The notes beneath the pieces are model-generated. The model worked only from the letters and a program-made list of their open reading frames with translations, did not search any database and had not been told where the DNA came from. From Rhizobacter sp. Root404 (lineage in GTDB: Bacteria > Pseudomonadota > Gammaproteobacteria > Burkholderiales > Burkholderiaceae_C): 64,000 nt of DNA. Positions 1 through 9,745 of the stretch are shown one piece after another. A program made the translations under genes and the position numbers. Numbering within the stretch: the stretch's first letter is position 1; every line of letters begins with the position of its first letter. The stretch lies in contig NZ_LMDS01000004.1 of NCBI RefSeq assembly GCF_001425865.1, positions 1,311,589-1,375,588 of the forward strand, read 5' to 3'.

Positions 1-1697
1 TCGCCAATTGCGCCTGCCAGCGGCCCGCTCATGCCGCCGATCATTCGCCACGTAAGGCCGTGACCGTACTCGTGGAAGACGATGTCGCTGTCGATGTCTC
101 CATCAATCTGGAGCGGGACCACGGAGTTCTTGCGCAGCGCAGCCTGTTGATTGACTGCCGCCTTGATTGCCGCCCCGTCCGCGGCGCTGACCATGCCCGA
201 CGAGATCCGGACCTTCCCGGAGGTCCCGCCCGGAGCGGACGCCTTTCCAGGCACGTTGTTGACGATGACTACGGCGACGGCTCCAGCCTTTTGCGCGTTC
301 AGCACCTTCACGGTGAAGTCGCAGGCGCCGCGATCGACAACCGCAATCTTTCCGGCAAGCGACACCGTAGACACCTCGCAAGCGTCAGAGGAGACACCCG
401 TTCCATCGTTGTAGAGGGCTAAAGGTGCAGGCGTTCCGCTCTGCGGCAGGACCGGGCCGAACGAAGAGCTGTAAAGGCCGTAGTCGGTCGTACTGACGCG
501 AACAAAACCAGACGGTGCGTCTCCAGTCCACAGATACATCTGCATCCGAGGAGATTGCCCGTCATTCGGAGTTGCGAAGTTCGCGTTGTCGGTACCGCTC
601 CCGTCCTGTGCTTCAGCCAGAACAGGGTCGTTCCCAGACCCGCCCTTGGCGAAGTTGTTGACTTGGAAATTTCCGTTCTCTTCGTTGAATCCATATGCGT
701 AGAGCACGTCATGCATGACATTGCTCAGATAGAACAGGTTCTGTACGGCGACGGCTCTATTGCCGGTCGTACTGGGCGCCGCCGCCAGGTCTGCGCCAGT
801 GAGGAAGTTGCCACCGCTCACCGCCTGCCCTCCCGCGTCGGGAGTGTTGCTCGCGTCGGCGTCGAGATAGGCGCTTGCGTTGTTCCCTTTGATGTTGATC
901 GTCGTTTGCGCGCCGCTCAACCAGCCACTCGGTGATACGGCATTGCCCGCGCCGGGCCCGGTGACCGTGGACTGACCACCCTGCAGAGGGCTCTTCGCGA
1001 ACACGTTGTAGCTGTCAGAGTTCGTCCGTGACTCCACATGCAGAATCCGTCCATCGCTTGCGCTGACCAGCGTGTAATGCAGTTGGTTGTCTCCCCTGCT
1101 CCAGGTCTGCACGAGCCAACCTCTGGTCATCGTTCCGTCGTCCAACGGCACAGCCACGGCCTTTACGGTGGGCGAGCTCCAAAAGTACTGACTTGCGCTA
1201 AAGGTGACGGTGTCTGCATTGGCATTCTGGCGGCTGAAGGCATTCGGCGCCGACGGATGGAGAGACTTCACTACGCTAGTCAGTGCCTGCGCGGCGTCCA
1301 CCTTCGCGGCTGGCAGACTGACGTTGCTGACAGGTGCCAAGTGATCAATCAAATGCACGAGGTCGCCGTTTCGGTCGAAAGCTGCTTTCGCATAGGCCCC
1401 GTAAACCGACAGGCCATCAACGTTCTGCTCGAGGCGAACGTGCGTAACGCCGTTCCGGCCCACTCGGGCCTCGACTTGTCGAGTTGCCGCCATCGTTCGG
1501 GCATCCCGCCCGCGCGTCGCCAATACCGTTGCAACCGTTTGAGCTTGGGACTGACCGCGCGAGCTTGCCAGTGCGCGACCGCCTTCGGCGTGGACCATCG
1601 CAGCAGAGCCTGCCTCGTAGGACGCTTGGGCCCACGCACCTTGGACGGCAATTGCGAGTGCCGTAGCCATCAGCGGGATATGAAATCGAGCGCGCAT
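1..1697 (-). CDS. M36 fungalysin-type secreted metalloprotease, C-terminus beyond left edge
   Basis: Read on the minus strand from ATG at 1697 the frame stays open to the window edge, giving 565 residues. Residues 1-25 form a signal peptide (hydrophobic stretch ending AWAQA). A fungalysin/thermolysin-type propeptide follows, then the M36 core with NLFYLSNVMHDVLYAYGFNE-like sequence, a PA-type insert (GAVAVVIVNN), and the zinc motif HEYGH at about residues 542-546. The window ends after GAIG plus the bases GA, exactly where the third zinc-ligand glutamate of the EG.SD motif is expected in this family. It should be an exported zinc endopeptidase, processed by loss of the propeptide. Family assignment is firm; substrate is unknown. 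The C-terminal part lies outside the window. Confidence 0.88.
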   Translation of the reverse strand, partial: MRARFHIPLMATALAIAVQGAWAQASYEAGSAAMVHAEGGRALASSRGQSQAQTVATVLATRGRDARTMAATRQVEARVGRNGVTHVRLEQNVDGLSVYGAYAKAAFDRNGDLVHLIDHLAPVSNVSLPAAKVDAAQALTSVVKSLHPSAPNAFSRQNANADTVTFSASQYFWSSPTVKAVAVPLDDGTMTRGWLVQTWSRGDNQLHYTLVSASDGRILHVESRTNSDSYNVFAKSPLQGGQSTVTGPGAGNAVSPSGWLSGAQTTINIKGNNASAYLDADASNTPDAGGQAVSGGNFLTGADLAAAPSTTGNRAVAVQNLFYLSNVMHDVLYAYGFNEENGNFQVNNFAKGGSGNDPVLAEAQDGSGTDNANFATPNDGQSPRMQMYLWTGDAPSGFVRVSTTDYGLYSSSFGPVLPQSGTPAPLALYNDGTGVSSDACEVSTVSLAGKIAVVDRGACDFTVKVLNAQKAGAVAVVIVNNVPGKASAPGGTSGKVRISSGMVSAADGAAIKAAVNQQAALRKNSVVPLQIDGDIDSDIVFHEYGHGLTWRMIGGMSGPLAGAIG

Positions 1698-1897
1698 ATA
1701 TATACGTTCCTTACGGTTGTCGGTGCCGCATCTTGCTGCGTCGGGGTTGTGATGGCAAGCGGGAAAGGACGCAATGGTCCCCTCGGTAAGGGGGATCGAT
1801 TTAAATCGGTCACCAGGACGCGCCCGTTGAGAGTCTTCACGTGTCCGGACAGCACGGATCCTCATCCAGGTGGCTAAAAACGCGCGCATTACGAGTC

Positions 1898-3100
1898 ATG
1901 GATACAGAAAGCCTCTACCGCGAGCTTCGAGCGGATCTCACTGACATCCCTCGCAACGCCGACCGGGCCGCGAGCCTTCAGGAACTAGAGCGTGCCTTCT
2001 CCTCGACCGGCGCACTGGCAACCCTGACGAACGGCGACGCGCTCGACTTTTACGGAGAAGCGACGCTCACAGCGGTTTTTGGAGCACACCTGGACTGCCC
2101 TTACACCTCGCGTCCGTTAAATGCGTCACGGACAACGCCGCCAAAGCACACTGGACTGCGCCGACGTGCGTACCGATACGTCGTGGTCGGAGAGCTGTCG
2201 CGCGACGACCTGCGAGCGCCAGCAGGAAGAGCATCGGTCCTGCTGCTTGGGCTCTCCGCTAAATCTTTGGCTTTTGAGGGCAAGTCACCCGTCAGTGCAA
2301 ACAGCCTGACGATGCTTAGACTGCGCAGCGGTCTGATGAATCGCAGGCAGGCCTCCCTTCTCGCGTGGCACCTCAACGATTTCCGCGAATCGAGCAACTG
2401 GGATGGGTCGATGATGTGGAGAGTCGTCGAAGGCCCCGAGCCGGACACCTCCGCCAGAGGCTGGCTGGACTCAATCGCCGATCCGGCTCACTTTCTGCGC
2501 CGGGAAATCGGGGAAGTTGCGACCTGGGGACTGGGCAGTCGCGCGACCTCCGGAATTGCTACCTATCGACTGGAACATGGTCAGAGAGCATCGGTAGACC
2601 AAGTATTCGCCAGCGAGTCTCCTCGACTTATTCTGCCGCCTCGCTTTCAACTAATCGGCGATGTCGACGATGACTGCCAGTTCAACGATGGCACCTGGGG
2701 CATAGTGGTGCAGCGAAGAGAGAGCTGCGAGACCGCTTCCGCACTTGCGACCGCAGCTGGCCAGGGACTGTTGTCGGCACCAACAACACCGGACACGATG
2801 ACTCGGCATGACCCCTCTGATGACCTTGGGGCGCTGGCGGAGGATGCGAAGGTCTTTTTCAGCGACGAACACGGACGGCACGAGTACGGCGCAGCCAAAT
2901 ACGCACTGGGCCTCTCCGAAGCAGAGACGCTCGCGGCTATCAGTGCGCTGAGCGCGCGCGGCTACGGAGACTTCCGTGCGGTGCGAGTGGGCCGCGGAGG
3001 CAACTTCAATCCGGCGAATATCGGCGACACGTCGACCATCAAAATTATCCATGTAGATGGAGCTTGTCCCTTCGACGTCACCCTCTCCTACTGTCGGTAG
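1898..3100 (+). CDS. hypothetical protein, 400 residues
   Basis: I do not recognise this family. The frame could begin further upstream at 1841, but ATG at 1898 (MDTESLYREL) gives a compositionally natural N-terminus, and the 19 extra residues look random. The protein is soluble, without signal peptide or membrane segment. A region near residues 285-330 is low in conservation-like features and is followed by an acidic helix and a C-terminal alpha/beta segment ending FDVTLSYCR. Codon use is less GC-biased than in the right half of the window, which fits an acquired gene. It converges on the minus-strand gene ending at 3161. No function can be proposed. Confidence 0.6.
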   Translation: MDTESLYRELRADLTDIPRNADRAASLQELERAFSSTGALATLTNGDALDFYGEATLTAVFGAHLDCPYTSRPLNASRTTPPKHTGLRRRAYRYVVVGELSRDDLRAPAGRASVLLLGLSAKSLAFEGKSPVSANSLTMLRLRSGLMNRRQASLLAWHLNDFRESSNWDGSMMWRVVEGPEPDTSARGWLDSIADPAHFLRREIGEVATWGLGSRATSGIATYRLEHGQRASVDQVFASESPRLILPPRFQLIGDVDDDCQFNDGTWGIVVQRRESCETASALATAAGQGLLSAPTTPDTMTRHDPSDDLGALAEDAKVFFSDEHGRHEYGAAKYALGLSEAETLAAISALSARGYGDFRAVRVGRGGNFNPANIGDTSTIKIIHVDGACPFDVTLSYCR

Positions 3101-3160
3101 GCTGGGAGGACTGCGACGCAGGCGATATGGGCAGATGCCCATCGCAGCGCGCAAAAGATG

Positions 3161-3877
3161 CTATGAAATGTCCTCGGGATGCCAAAGGCGGCCCTCCGCA
3201 CGGGCGACTTGTGGAGCAAACAGCCGACCACGTTCAAGTCTTCCTAGCGTCCGAGCGTTCACGAGCCGACCAACTACCATGATGTCAAGATCCCTAGCGA
3301 GCCGCACGATCTTCAGCATGCTTTCGACGCAAGGGACGTGATCCGCGGGCCACTGGTACGAAAGAAGCCAATATCGGCTCAACTCAGCGCCGTCTAGCGA
3401 TGCGCCCGTCTCAACGTACGCAATCGTGAGGTAGCCAGGAGCGTTGCTCCAAGAAAGTTTCGGGATCTCGGTCGCCCAGACTACGATGTGTCGATTCACA
3501 TCCGGCTCGACCAGTAAGCGCTCCCGTAACCAAGAGCTGTATCGCTCCTCGTCCTTGTAGTGGTCTATACGGACGTGCGGCTGTTCAGAGATGCCGTCGA
3601 GCCAGCTTCGGCTTAGTTTAAGGTACTCACTCGCCCAGTCCAGGAGACGTGGGCTCACGCTCCCGCGCAGGTTGTCGGCAGAACTGAAGCCGATCGAGGA
3701 GACATTCAACGACTCCGGTAAGAGCCGAGCAATCTGCTGCCGGGCGATGTGGTGAGCTTCAAACGCGTTGATCAAGCGCTGAGCTTGCAGGCGCACAGGA
3801 TCTCGCTTTCCAGCTAGCCATTGAACGCCTTTGACAACAATCTCGATTACACCTTTAGCCTCGCCCACTATTGACAT
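3161..3877 (-). CDS. hypothetical protein, 238 residues, helical N-terminal half
   Basis: The open frame extends upstream to 4069, but that extension is Cys/Pro-rich and overlaps the HU promoter region, so ATG at 3877 (MSIVGEAKGVIEIVVKG) is chosen. Residues about 30-95 look helical and include a segment ending RSWLDGIS that resembles the recognition-helix region of HTH-type proteins. The C-terminal half is alpha/beta (RHIVVWATEIP, DLDIMVVGRL). There is no signal peptide. It is divergent from the HU-type gene starting at 4063 and may share a control region with it. No family is recognised; a DNA-binding role would be speculation. Confidence 0.55.
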   Translation of the reverse strand: MSIVGEAKGVIEIVVKGVQWLAGKRDPVRLQAQRLINAFEAHHIARQQIARLLPESLNVSSIGFSSADNLRGSVSPRLLDWASEYLKLSRSWLDGISEQPHVRIDHYKDEERYSSWLRERLLVEPDVNRHIVVWATEIPKLSWSNAPGYLTIAYVETGASLDGAELSRYWLLSYQWPADHVPCVESMLKIVRLARDLDIMVVGRLVNARTLGRLERGRLFAPQVARAEGRLWHPEDIS

Positions 3878-4062
3878 TGCAATCACGCTCCGAAAGTTAA
3901 TCAAGGCAGTCGGAGCGCTGTACTCATAAAGAACACTGCTCACCCGCGGCAGGGCAATCCTATCGGTAAGGCAGCTTGACGACTGCGGAGGAGACCTACA
4001 ATTCCAGCGCCACCCTGGCTCGGGCGGTGGCGTGTTCGAACAACGAAGGAACTGTAGACAAA

Positions 4063-4458
4063 ATGGCAACGGTCAAAGCAAACAAATCGGCAACAGTTAT
4101 GAAGGCAACCAAGCAGCCGGCAGCGAAATCGCCAACGGTTCTTAAGCCAATCAAAACGGCCTTCAACAAGACTTCGCTGGCGGCGCACTTGGCAGAGCAA
4201 GCCGGCGTAGAGCCTAAGGCAGCTAAGGCCGTTCTGGCGGCGCTTGAAGCGGCCGTGGTTGCATCTGTCAACAAGAAAGGACTTGGCGCTTTCACCATGC
4301 CGGGTCTGCTGAAGATCACAGCCACAAACGTACCGGCCAAGAAGAAGCGGTTCGGCAAGGACCCCTTCACCGGCGCGGAGCGCTGGTTTGCGCCGAAGCC
4401 TGCCTCGGTCAAGATCAAGGTTCGCGCGCTCAAGAAGCTGAAAGATGCTGCCGCCTGA
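4063..4458 (+). CDS. HU/IHF-family DNA-binding protein with Lys/Ala-rich N-terminal tail
   Basis: ATG at 4063 is preceded by a GAAGGA-type ribosome site. Of 131 residues, 1-34 are a Lys/Ala/Thr/Pro-rich basic tail (KANKSATVMKATKQPAAKSP). An HU-like fold follows: KTSLAAHLAEQAGVEPKAAK as the helical body, then GLGAFTMPGLLKI, and an arm segment KKKRFGKDPFTGAERWFAPK in place of the usual KGRNPATG arm, ending in a Lys-rich tail. Such proteins bend and compact DNA as dimers in the nucleoid. The basic tail and the variant arm set it apart from housekeeping HU. It sits inside the accessory region, so it may serve mobile or island DNA. Fold assignment is fairly secure; role is inferred. Confidence 0.8.
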   Translation: MATVKANKSATVMKATKQPAAKSPTVLKPIKTAFNKTSLAAHLAEQAGVEPKAAKAVLAALEAAVVASVNKKGLGAFTMPGLLKITATNVPAKKKRFGKDPFTGAERWFAPKPASVKIKVRALKKLKDAAA

Positions 4459-4627
4459 TCGCGCCTAGCGACCTAACGGCGCAGATTCGGCTTGCCTTCC
4501 AAGTATGCGGACGCTCGAGTCATCGCTCAGAGCACCACCATCGAACGACCAATTGATTGGATCATTGCTCTGCGCGATCGACGCTCCGGTCCGCCAGTCA
4601 CCGCGCTACTTGTGATTTGAGGTCCCG

Positions 4628-5425
4628 TTGGCTATTTCGCACCAGTATTTCGTCTATGTTTACCGTGACCTGGGGGGCAACCCGATTTACTTCGGTCAGG
4701 GCTTCGGCACAGCGAGGCCCGCAGATCACCTAGGGGGAAGCCACAATCCCGAACTCGACGAGTGGCTCCGTCAGAATCCCGGCCGATATCGCCTTCAGAT
4801 CATGGGCCCGCTGGGTTCGAAACCTATGGCAGACGCGGTCGAGACTGCGCTCATAAGTGCTTGCCGGCCTGCATCCAACCTGACGTTGATGAATGTCCAT
4901 CCCGGGAGCGGAGCCTATTCGTTCCGCTCTTATGGAGCCCCTGAAACGCTGGCGCACCGGATCGCGGAGCCTTGCGGAGCTGTAGAAATTGAACAGGTGG
5001 TACGGCAAACCGGTCCAGTGATGTTCGTACTGATGCACCAAAAGGAGCACCGGTTCCGGTTCGATCCTGCGAACCCGCCACCTGACGATTTAATTCGCCA
5101 GCGGATGCAAGGCTCTTGGCAAATCGGTAAGTACCGCACGCGTTGGATTGATGATCCGACGACTTCTCCGAAGCTTCTGGTCGCCGTCACGGGCGTCGGG
5201 GGATCGCAGATCATCGTCGCCGCCGCTGCGATCAATCAAGCCGGGTGGCCCACTGCAACCAAAGAGAGCGGGAATCTTTTCGTCGTTCCGCTAGTTCCCG
5301 ACAGTTCGTTGGATGCCGCGGGGTTACGAGGCAGGCCGATTCGCGGTGAGTTTGGTCTCAAGTTCGGGAGAGCGCGGTACGAGCACTTCCGACTCTTCGG
5401 CAGCAACGGCTTTACGACAGACTGA
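4628..5425 (+). CDS. GIY-YIG-like nuclease-domain protein
   Basis: The start is TTG at 4628, with GAGG a few bases upstream. The first 60 residues match the GIY-YIG pattern in its LEM3/ANKLE1-like variant: YFVYVYRD, then PIYFGQGFG, then ARPADHLGG with an Arg and His in helix positions, and a later acidic helix (ADAVETALIS) carrying the Glu expected for metal binding. The remaining 160 residues are unrecognised and include a conserved-looking KYRTRWID segment and a glycine-rich stretch near GVGGSQ. The domain cleaves DNA in known relatives. Here the second YIG motif reads YFG, so activity needs testing. The gene stands alone on the plus strand next to defence-type genes. Confidence 0.6.
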   Translation: MAISHQYFVYVYRDLGGNPIYFGQGFGTARPADHLGGSHNPELDEWLRQNPGRYRLQIMGPLGSKPMADAVETALISACRPASNLTLMNVHPGSGAYSFRSYGAPETLAHRIAEPCGAVEIEQVVRQTGPVMFVLMHQKEHRFRFDPANPPPDDLIRQRMQGSWQIGKYRTRWIDDPTTSPKLLVAVTGVGGSQIIVAAAAINQAGWPTATKESGNLFVVPLVPDSSLDAAGLRGRPIRGEFGLKFGRARYEHFRLFGSNGFTTD

Positions 5426-5770
5426 TTTCGGAGTCGCGCCTTCGGTACTGGGGCCGCCGGTACTGGAGCCGCCCGGCGGAGGATCGACCTCTGGAGGGCC
5501 GCAAGCTCGCATCGTCCGCTATGGGCTACGAAGTGCATTCAATTGCGCAGGGCTTTAGGCAAGTAAATGCACAGGTTTCGGTCTGTCGCTGCCACAGAAC
5601 GAACGCACGCTGACGACCACAACCGGTCGCTGAGGATGGCTAAGGGGAGGCGAGCGCGAACCCGACACATCCGAAGTGCCCCGGCTGCAGGCGCAGCTCG
5701 CGCCAGTCAGCGCCGTACTGATGAACACCCGCTACCGCATTGCCCGGGCGATTCACCCCAAGGGGCACGG
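5426..5770. other. intergenic, no gene recognised
   Basis: This stretch lies between the convergent GIY-YIG-like gene and the large STAND gene. Short open frames here have shadow-like composition. No terminator hairpin, tRNA or repeat was recognised. Confidence 0.5.
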
Positions 5771-8700
5771 TCATCTTTTCTTTCTAGTGGGTTGCATGAA
5801 CTGAAGCACTTGGTCAATGCAGGCCGGCTCGCCCAAGTCATCCAGCGCGGTATCGCCCAGCTTGCCCTCGCCACCAGCAAGCGCCCAAGATATGCCCAAG
5901 CTGCCAGTAGGCAGCATCCGTCCAATGCGTTCTGCCAACCCTTGGTCGTGCTCCCGACGCACCCAGATGGCAAGAAGCAACAGCACGCGGCGGGTAGAAC
6001 TGGTCGAAAGCTTCTCGGCGGCCTTAAGAATTGCTTCGTCCTCTCCCGCCCAGGTCAGAAGCAACAGCAGCCTAGACGCCACACGCGGAATCTTGCCTGT
6101 CAGCACCCTCGGCGTGATGCGCTCCAAGACTGATGGCACGATCCGCTCGTGTCCAACCAATAACGCGTGCGCTGCCAGCTGCCGAATCCACTTGTCGCCG
6201 GGGTTCAGGGCAATGTCCATCAGGGCATCTTGAAAGCGCTCCTCCGCCTGGTCGACCAGCAACACGAAGATGGCGTACCGGAGATCTGAATCACGGGTGT
6301 CAATGGCCAGGCTGTACAACTCATCGGCAGTCGCTGCGTCCAACGCCCCAAGCTTGCCTAACGCTTTGACAGCGGCCTGCGCAATCGGAAAATCCTCCTC
6401 CTCGCCGTAGTAGGCCGACCGGCTGGACCACTCGTTCTTGGACAGCCGCAACAGTGCCGCACGATGGTCTGGATGAGGCTTCGCGTCGAGTAAATCGACG
6501 AGGGTCCGACAGACGCGGCTGCCCTTGTTCTCGGCGAGAGCAAGAATAGACGGAGGCAGTGGAGCTGGCAGTGGCGTTGCTACGGCAATCAGTGCCGGCG
6601 CAACAACATCTGCGAAACGATGCGTCAGGCCAGCCTGAACATCCTCAACCAAGCTGCGCCGGATGGCCAAGTCAATCGCGAGCTCTGCGGCCGTCTCATC
6701 ATCAGAGTGAGCCAACAGCCACCGAGCATCTTCCGCGGAGCCGACGGGCACGTACGCATCCAGCTTCATCCGGAAAACGCGAACTTCCTCGCTCGAAGAG
6801 ATGATTCGCTTGACCAAAGACTGCGCTTCGCTTGATAGAACGGCCGGCAGCTTCTTCTCCAGCGCATAGGCAGCATCGCTGACCTCGTCCAACGGGCTCT
6901 GGAGCGATGGAGCAGTCCACGGCTCTGCTCCCCCCTCGCGATGCTTCTTCGAAACATCGCGCCGATCGCGCAGGTCGCCGAGTTCCACAGCAATCTCGAC
7001 CAGCCGGGCTTCATTGCCCTCTTGGATGAGCCGGCCAATCAAGCTAGGAAAGCGATCGACTGCATTCTCGACCAAACACGTCAGTGCACCCATGCGAATG
7101 CCGGAATGTTGATGGCCGGCCGTCACCAAATCCACCAAATCCTGCTCGAACTCCGGTACCCAGTGCTTGGTCAAGACGAACCAAAGTTTGTCTTCGCCAC
7201 CCTTGTGTTGAGTCACCTCGTAGATGCTCTTCAACTCTTCGACTGACGACGGAACATCGCCACCGAGGCGATCTAGCCAAAGCGGAAGTAGATTGTCACG
7301 GTGGCGATGTTGAAGCAGATGCCGCCAACCCAGCGTTGCGCGGACCTTGTCGATGTAACTAGACAGGAATTGGCTGGCAGTCCAGCCGCTATCGTCCTCG
7401 GCGTAGTGCTGTGCGTAGTCTTCGTTGAACTCCTTGTTCTTACTACCCAGCCGGAATTCCGCCGCACGTTGCTGCTCGGCCTCACTCGGAGTCAGCTCCA
7501 CAACCGCCAGATCGACGATTCTCTCGAACCCCTGAAGGTCCCTCAGCGCACCCGTCGAAATGGCATCCTTCGAGTTGATACAGCCGAAATGAACTGCTGT
7601 TGAGGCTGCAGCAAGAAACACGGGCGTCAAATTCGGGGCCAGGCGCTCAATGGCCGCCACGAAGTCTGCTCCGAGGTGATCGCGACCATGCGGCAGCACG
7701 TCGCGAATGAAGGTTTCGACCACAGTCCTGACCGACGCGTCTGCCCGCATGCGTTCATACCAGGCCTCAAGGTGCGTTGGCGCACCCCAGACCATGATTC
7801 CGCCGAAACTCCGGTCAGGACGATGCAGAAGGAATCGCGCCACCTCCGCAACATTACTCGCGTTGGATCCGACGGACTCAGCAAGCCTGAGATTGAGTTC
7901 GAACTCCTTGCCATCTCCGCAGACGGCGTCGATAAGCCATTCGTCGATCTTTGCCTGCACAGCAGCTGAGGGCTTGGGCCGCAGTTCCGGCGTTCTATCC
8001 AACGCATAGAGCAGTCTGGCAGAGACGGCAACGCCCCATGCCTCGCCCGGACCATCCGGGGAGCAAAGCGTCTCGATGAGAAGCCGGAGGGATTTGACCG
8101 TCACCGTCTCCGCCCGCTTCAGCGCCTGTTCGATCCCGGCCTCGACCCGCGGATGGTAGTAGGACACCGTACTCTCAGACTGGCGGAGGTTCCGCGCGGC
8201 GACGAAGAAATTGGCCAGTGGCACTGCCCCCTTCTCGAAGACGTCGTTCGCGTAGGCAAGCGCACCGTCGATCTGGCGCAGCAACTGAAGCGACAGCTTG
8301 TCATTGGCCTTCAGTAGCCCCCAAAGCACAGCGGCAGCGCGGACATCGTTGCGCTCTTCTACCTGGTCCACCACCGTGCGTTCGATGGAGTCGTGATGGG
8401 CCCGCTGAATTGCGTCTCTGGTCAGCTGGGAGTCAGAGCGCTTCTTTGTGTCCGCCGGCGTAGCCAAGGCGTCGAAGAACTTCTGAATCTCGAGCGGAGT
8501 GGCAAGTTCAGCCAGCACAACCGACTGGTTCTCCTTAGCCAGCGTCTGGACGTTGCGAGGCAAATTACCAATGCGGGTCTGATAGAGGCGTTGACGCTCA
8601 CGGACCCCGTAGTGCTCAGCTTCAAGGCTCACTTCCCAGCGCTTGACGGTATGAAGCGCGCCGGAGCTTCTGGCGACGTCCAGCCGCGAGGTCGCAACAA

Positions 8701-9745
8701 CCAGCCGGTCGGGCCGGGCATGCACAAAGTGCTGAGCGAGTTGATCGTTCCACGGGCGACTTCTCGGATCGAAGTCGTAGCGCCCCCACGGGTCCTCGAT
8801 GCCATATAGAACCGGCGGAGGCGTCCGGTCGTCCCTGATCTGGTCAGGCCCGAACTTGATGGGAACCCGGGTAAGCCCCGGAATTTCCCTTCGCAGCTCG
8901 TCGTATAGCTTCAGCGTGGCCATCGTCTTCCCTGTGCCCGATTGACCAACAATCAGCGCTGCACTGTGCTGGAGAATTGCCGCTTTGATCTCCGGCCAGT
9001 TGGTAGGCTTTACGTAGTGCTCCAGTTCAGGATAGCTCGCTATGTAGCCGTCGTGAGCGCGAATGGCCTCCTCAAGCTCCGCGCGTGTCCAGCGGCCACC
9101 CCCGGCGCCACCCATGCGGGCGCGAGCTTCGTCTCGCAGCATTCGACGGCACCCTTCCAGCCTCGCGTGCGGCACGCGCAGCTTCTCCGAGAGCAAGGAC
9201 TTGATGTCCCTCTCAAGCCGCTCGAAGTCCTGGTTTCCAACGATCGCCACCCGCCCCGCTGAACCAACAGGCATAGCGTCCGCGATGGATGAAGCCATGT
9301 CGGCAGCCTTCGGCCAGAGCCCTGCGCTGCGAACCTGCAGGCCCCGAGCCCCGCCATTCACACCGGTGGAGGTCACTAGGAGGTATCGACTATTCGGGTC
9401 CACTAACCGGCTCGCCGCGGAAGGACGGTTTGTCCCGTGCTCCAGCAGCCCCTTCACCCCAGCAACAGACCAAGCGTCGCCGCTACGGAGCTTGGCCTGC
9501 ACAATCAAGCGGTACTGTTCGACCTGGGCGGTCGTTACCAGGCGGCCAGGCTCAGTGTCGGCAAGATCTGCTTCGATGTCCTCCTCAGTGGCCGGCTCGA
9601 GGACAACTTCCTTTGCGAACTCACTCGACAGCACCAGGTCGAGCGCCAACCAGACGGAGACGTCGATCTGATACTCATAGCCCATCATCGAATGACTGCC
9701 TGAGCCGGCCTTCTTGCTCGTCGCTTTGGATTTCTTGTTGCTCAC
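5771..9745 (-). CDS. STAND-type NTPase with nuclease-like N-terminus (Avs-like defence candidate)
   Basis: A 1,324-residue protein starting at ATG 9745. Residues 20-130 resemble a restriction-endonuclease-like domain of the DUF4297/Mrr kind: GYEYQIDVSVWLALDLVL, a Glu-rich strand, then IVQAKLR (Q83-K85) and RYLLVTS. A P-loop GQSGTGKT lies at 267-274 and a Walker B-like VLYGIEDPWG at about 312-321, in the style of the nSTAND3 class. The rest, from about residue 550, is a long run of helical repeats (HEAT/TPR-like), as in the sensor arm of Avs/STAND defence proteins. In that family, binding of a phage protein triggers oligomerisation and nuclease activity. Here the domain order nuclease-NTPase-repeats supports the same logic by inference. 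It stands alone; no partner gene is attached. Confidence 0.7.
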   Translation of the reverse strand: MSNKKSKATSKKAGSGSHSMMGYEYQIDVSVWLALDLVLSSEFAKEVVLEPATEEDIEADLADTEPGRLVTTAQVEQYRLIVQAKLRSGDAWSVAGVKGLLEHGTNRPSAASRLVDPNSRYLLVTSTGVNGGARGLQVRSAGLWPKAADMASSIADAMPVGSAGRVAIVGNQDFERLERDIKSLLSEKLRVPHARLEGCRRMLRDEARARMGGAGGGRWTRAELEEAIRAHDGYIASYPELEHYVKPTNWPEIKAAILQHSAALIVGQSGTGKTMATLKLYDELRREIPGLTRVPIKFGPDQIRDDRTPPPVLYGIEDPWGRYDFDPRSRPWNDQLAQHFVHARPDRLVVATSRLDVARSSGALHTVKRWEVSLEAEHYGVRERQRLYQTRIGNLPRNVQTLAKENQSVVLAELATPLEIQKFFDALATPADTKKRSDSQLTRDAIQRAHHDSIERTVVDQVEERNDVRAAAVLWGLLKANDKLSLQLLRQIDGALAYANDVFEKGAVPLANFFVAARNLRQSESTVSYYHPRVEAGIEQALKRAETVTVKSLRLLIETLCSPDGPGEAWGVAVSARLLYALDRTPELRPKPSAAVQAKIDEWLIDAVCGDGKEFELNLRLAESVGSNASNVAEVARFLLHRPDRSFGGIMVWGAPTHLEAWYERMRADASVRTVVETFIRDVLPHGRDHLGADFVAAIERLAPNLTPVFLAAASTAVHFGCINSKDAISTGALRDLQGFERIVDLAVVELTPSEAEQQRAAEFRLGSKNKEFNEDYAQHYAEDDSGWTASQFLSSYIDKVRATLGWRHLLQHRHRDNLLPLWLDRLGGDVPSSVEELKSIYEVTQHKGGEDKLWFVLTKHWVPEFEQDLVDLVTAGHQHSGIRMGALTCLVENAVDRFPSLIGRLIQEGNEARLVEIAVELGDLRDRRDVSKKHREGGAEPWTAPSLQSPLDEVSDAAYALEKKLPAVLSSEAQSLVKRIISSSEEVRVFRMKLDAYVPVGSAEDARWLLAHSDDETAAELAIDLAIRRSLVEDVQAGLTHRFADVVAPALIAVATPLPAPLPPSILALAENKGSRVCRTLVDLLDAKPHPDHRAALLRLSKNEWSSRSAYYGEEEDFPIAQAAVKALGKLGALDAATADELYSLAIDTRDSDLRYAIFVLLVDQAEERFQDALMDIALNPGDKWIRQLAAHALLVGHERIVPSVLERITPRVLTGKIPRVASRLLLLLTWAGEDEAILKAAEKLSTSSTRRVLLLLAIWVRREHDQGLAERIGRMLPTGSLGISWALAGGEGKLGDTALDDLGEPACIDQVLQFMQPTRKKR

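Noticed and set aside
5567..6133. Plus-strand frame of 188 codons
   Set aside because: It mostly overlaps the STAND gene on the other strand and has Arg/His/Gln-rich shadow composition.
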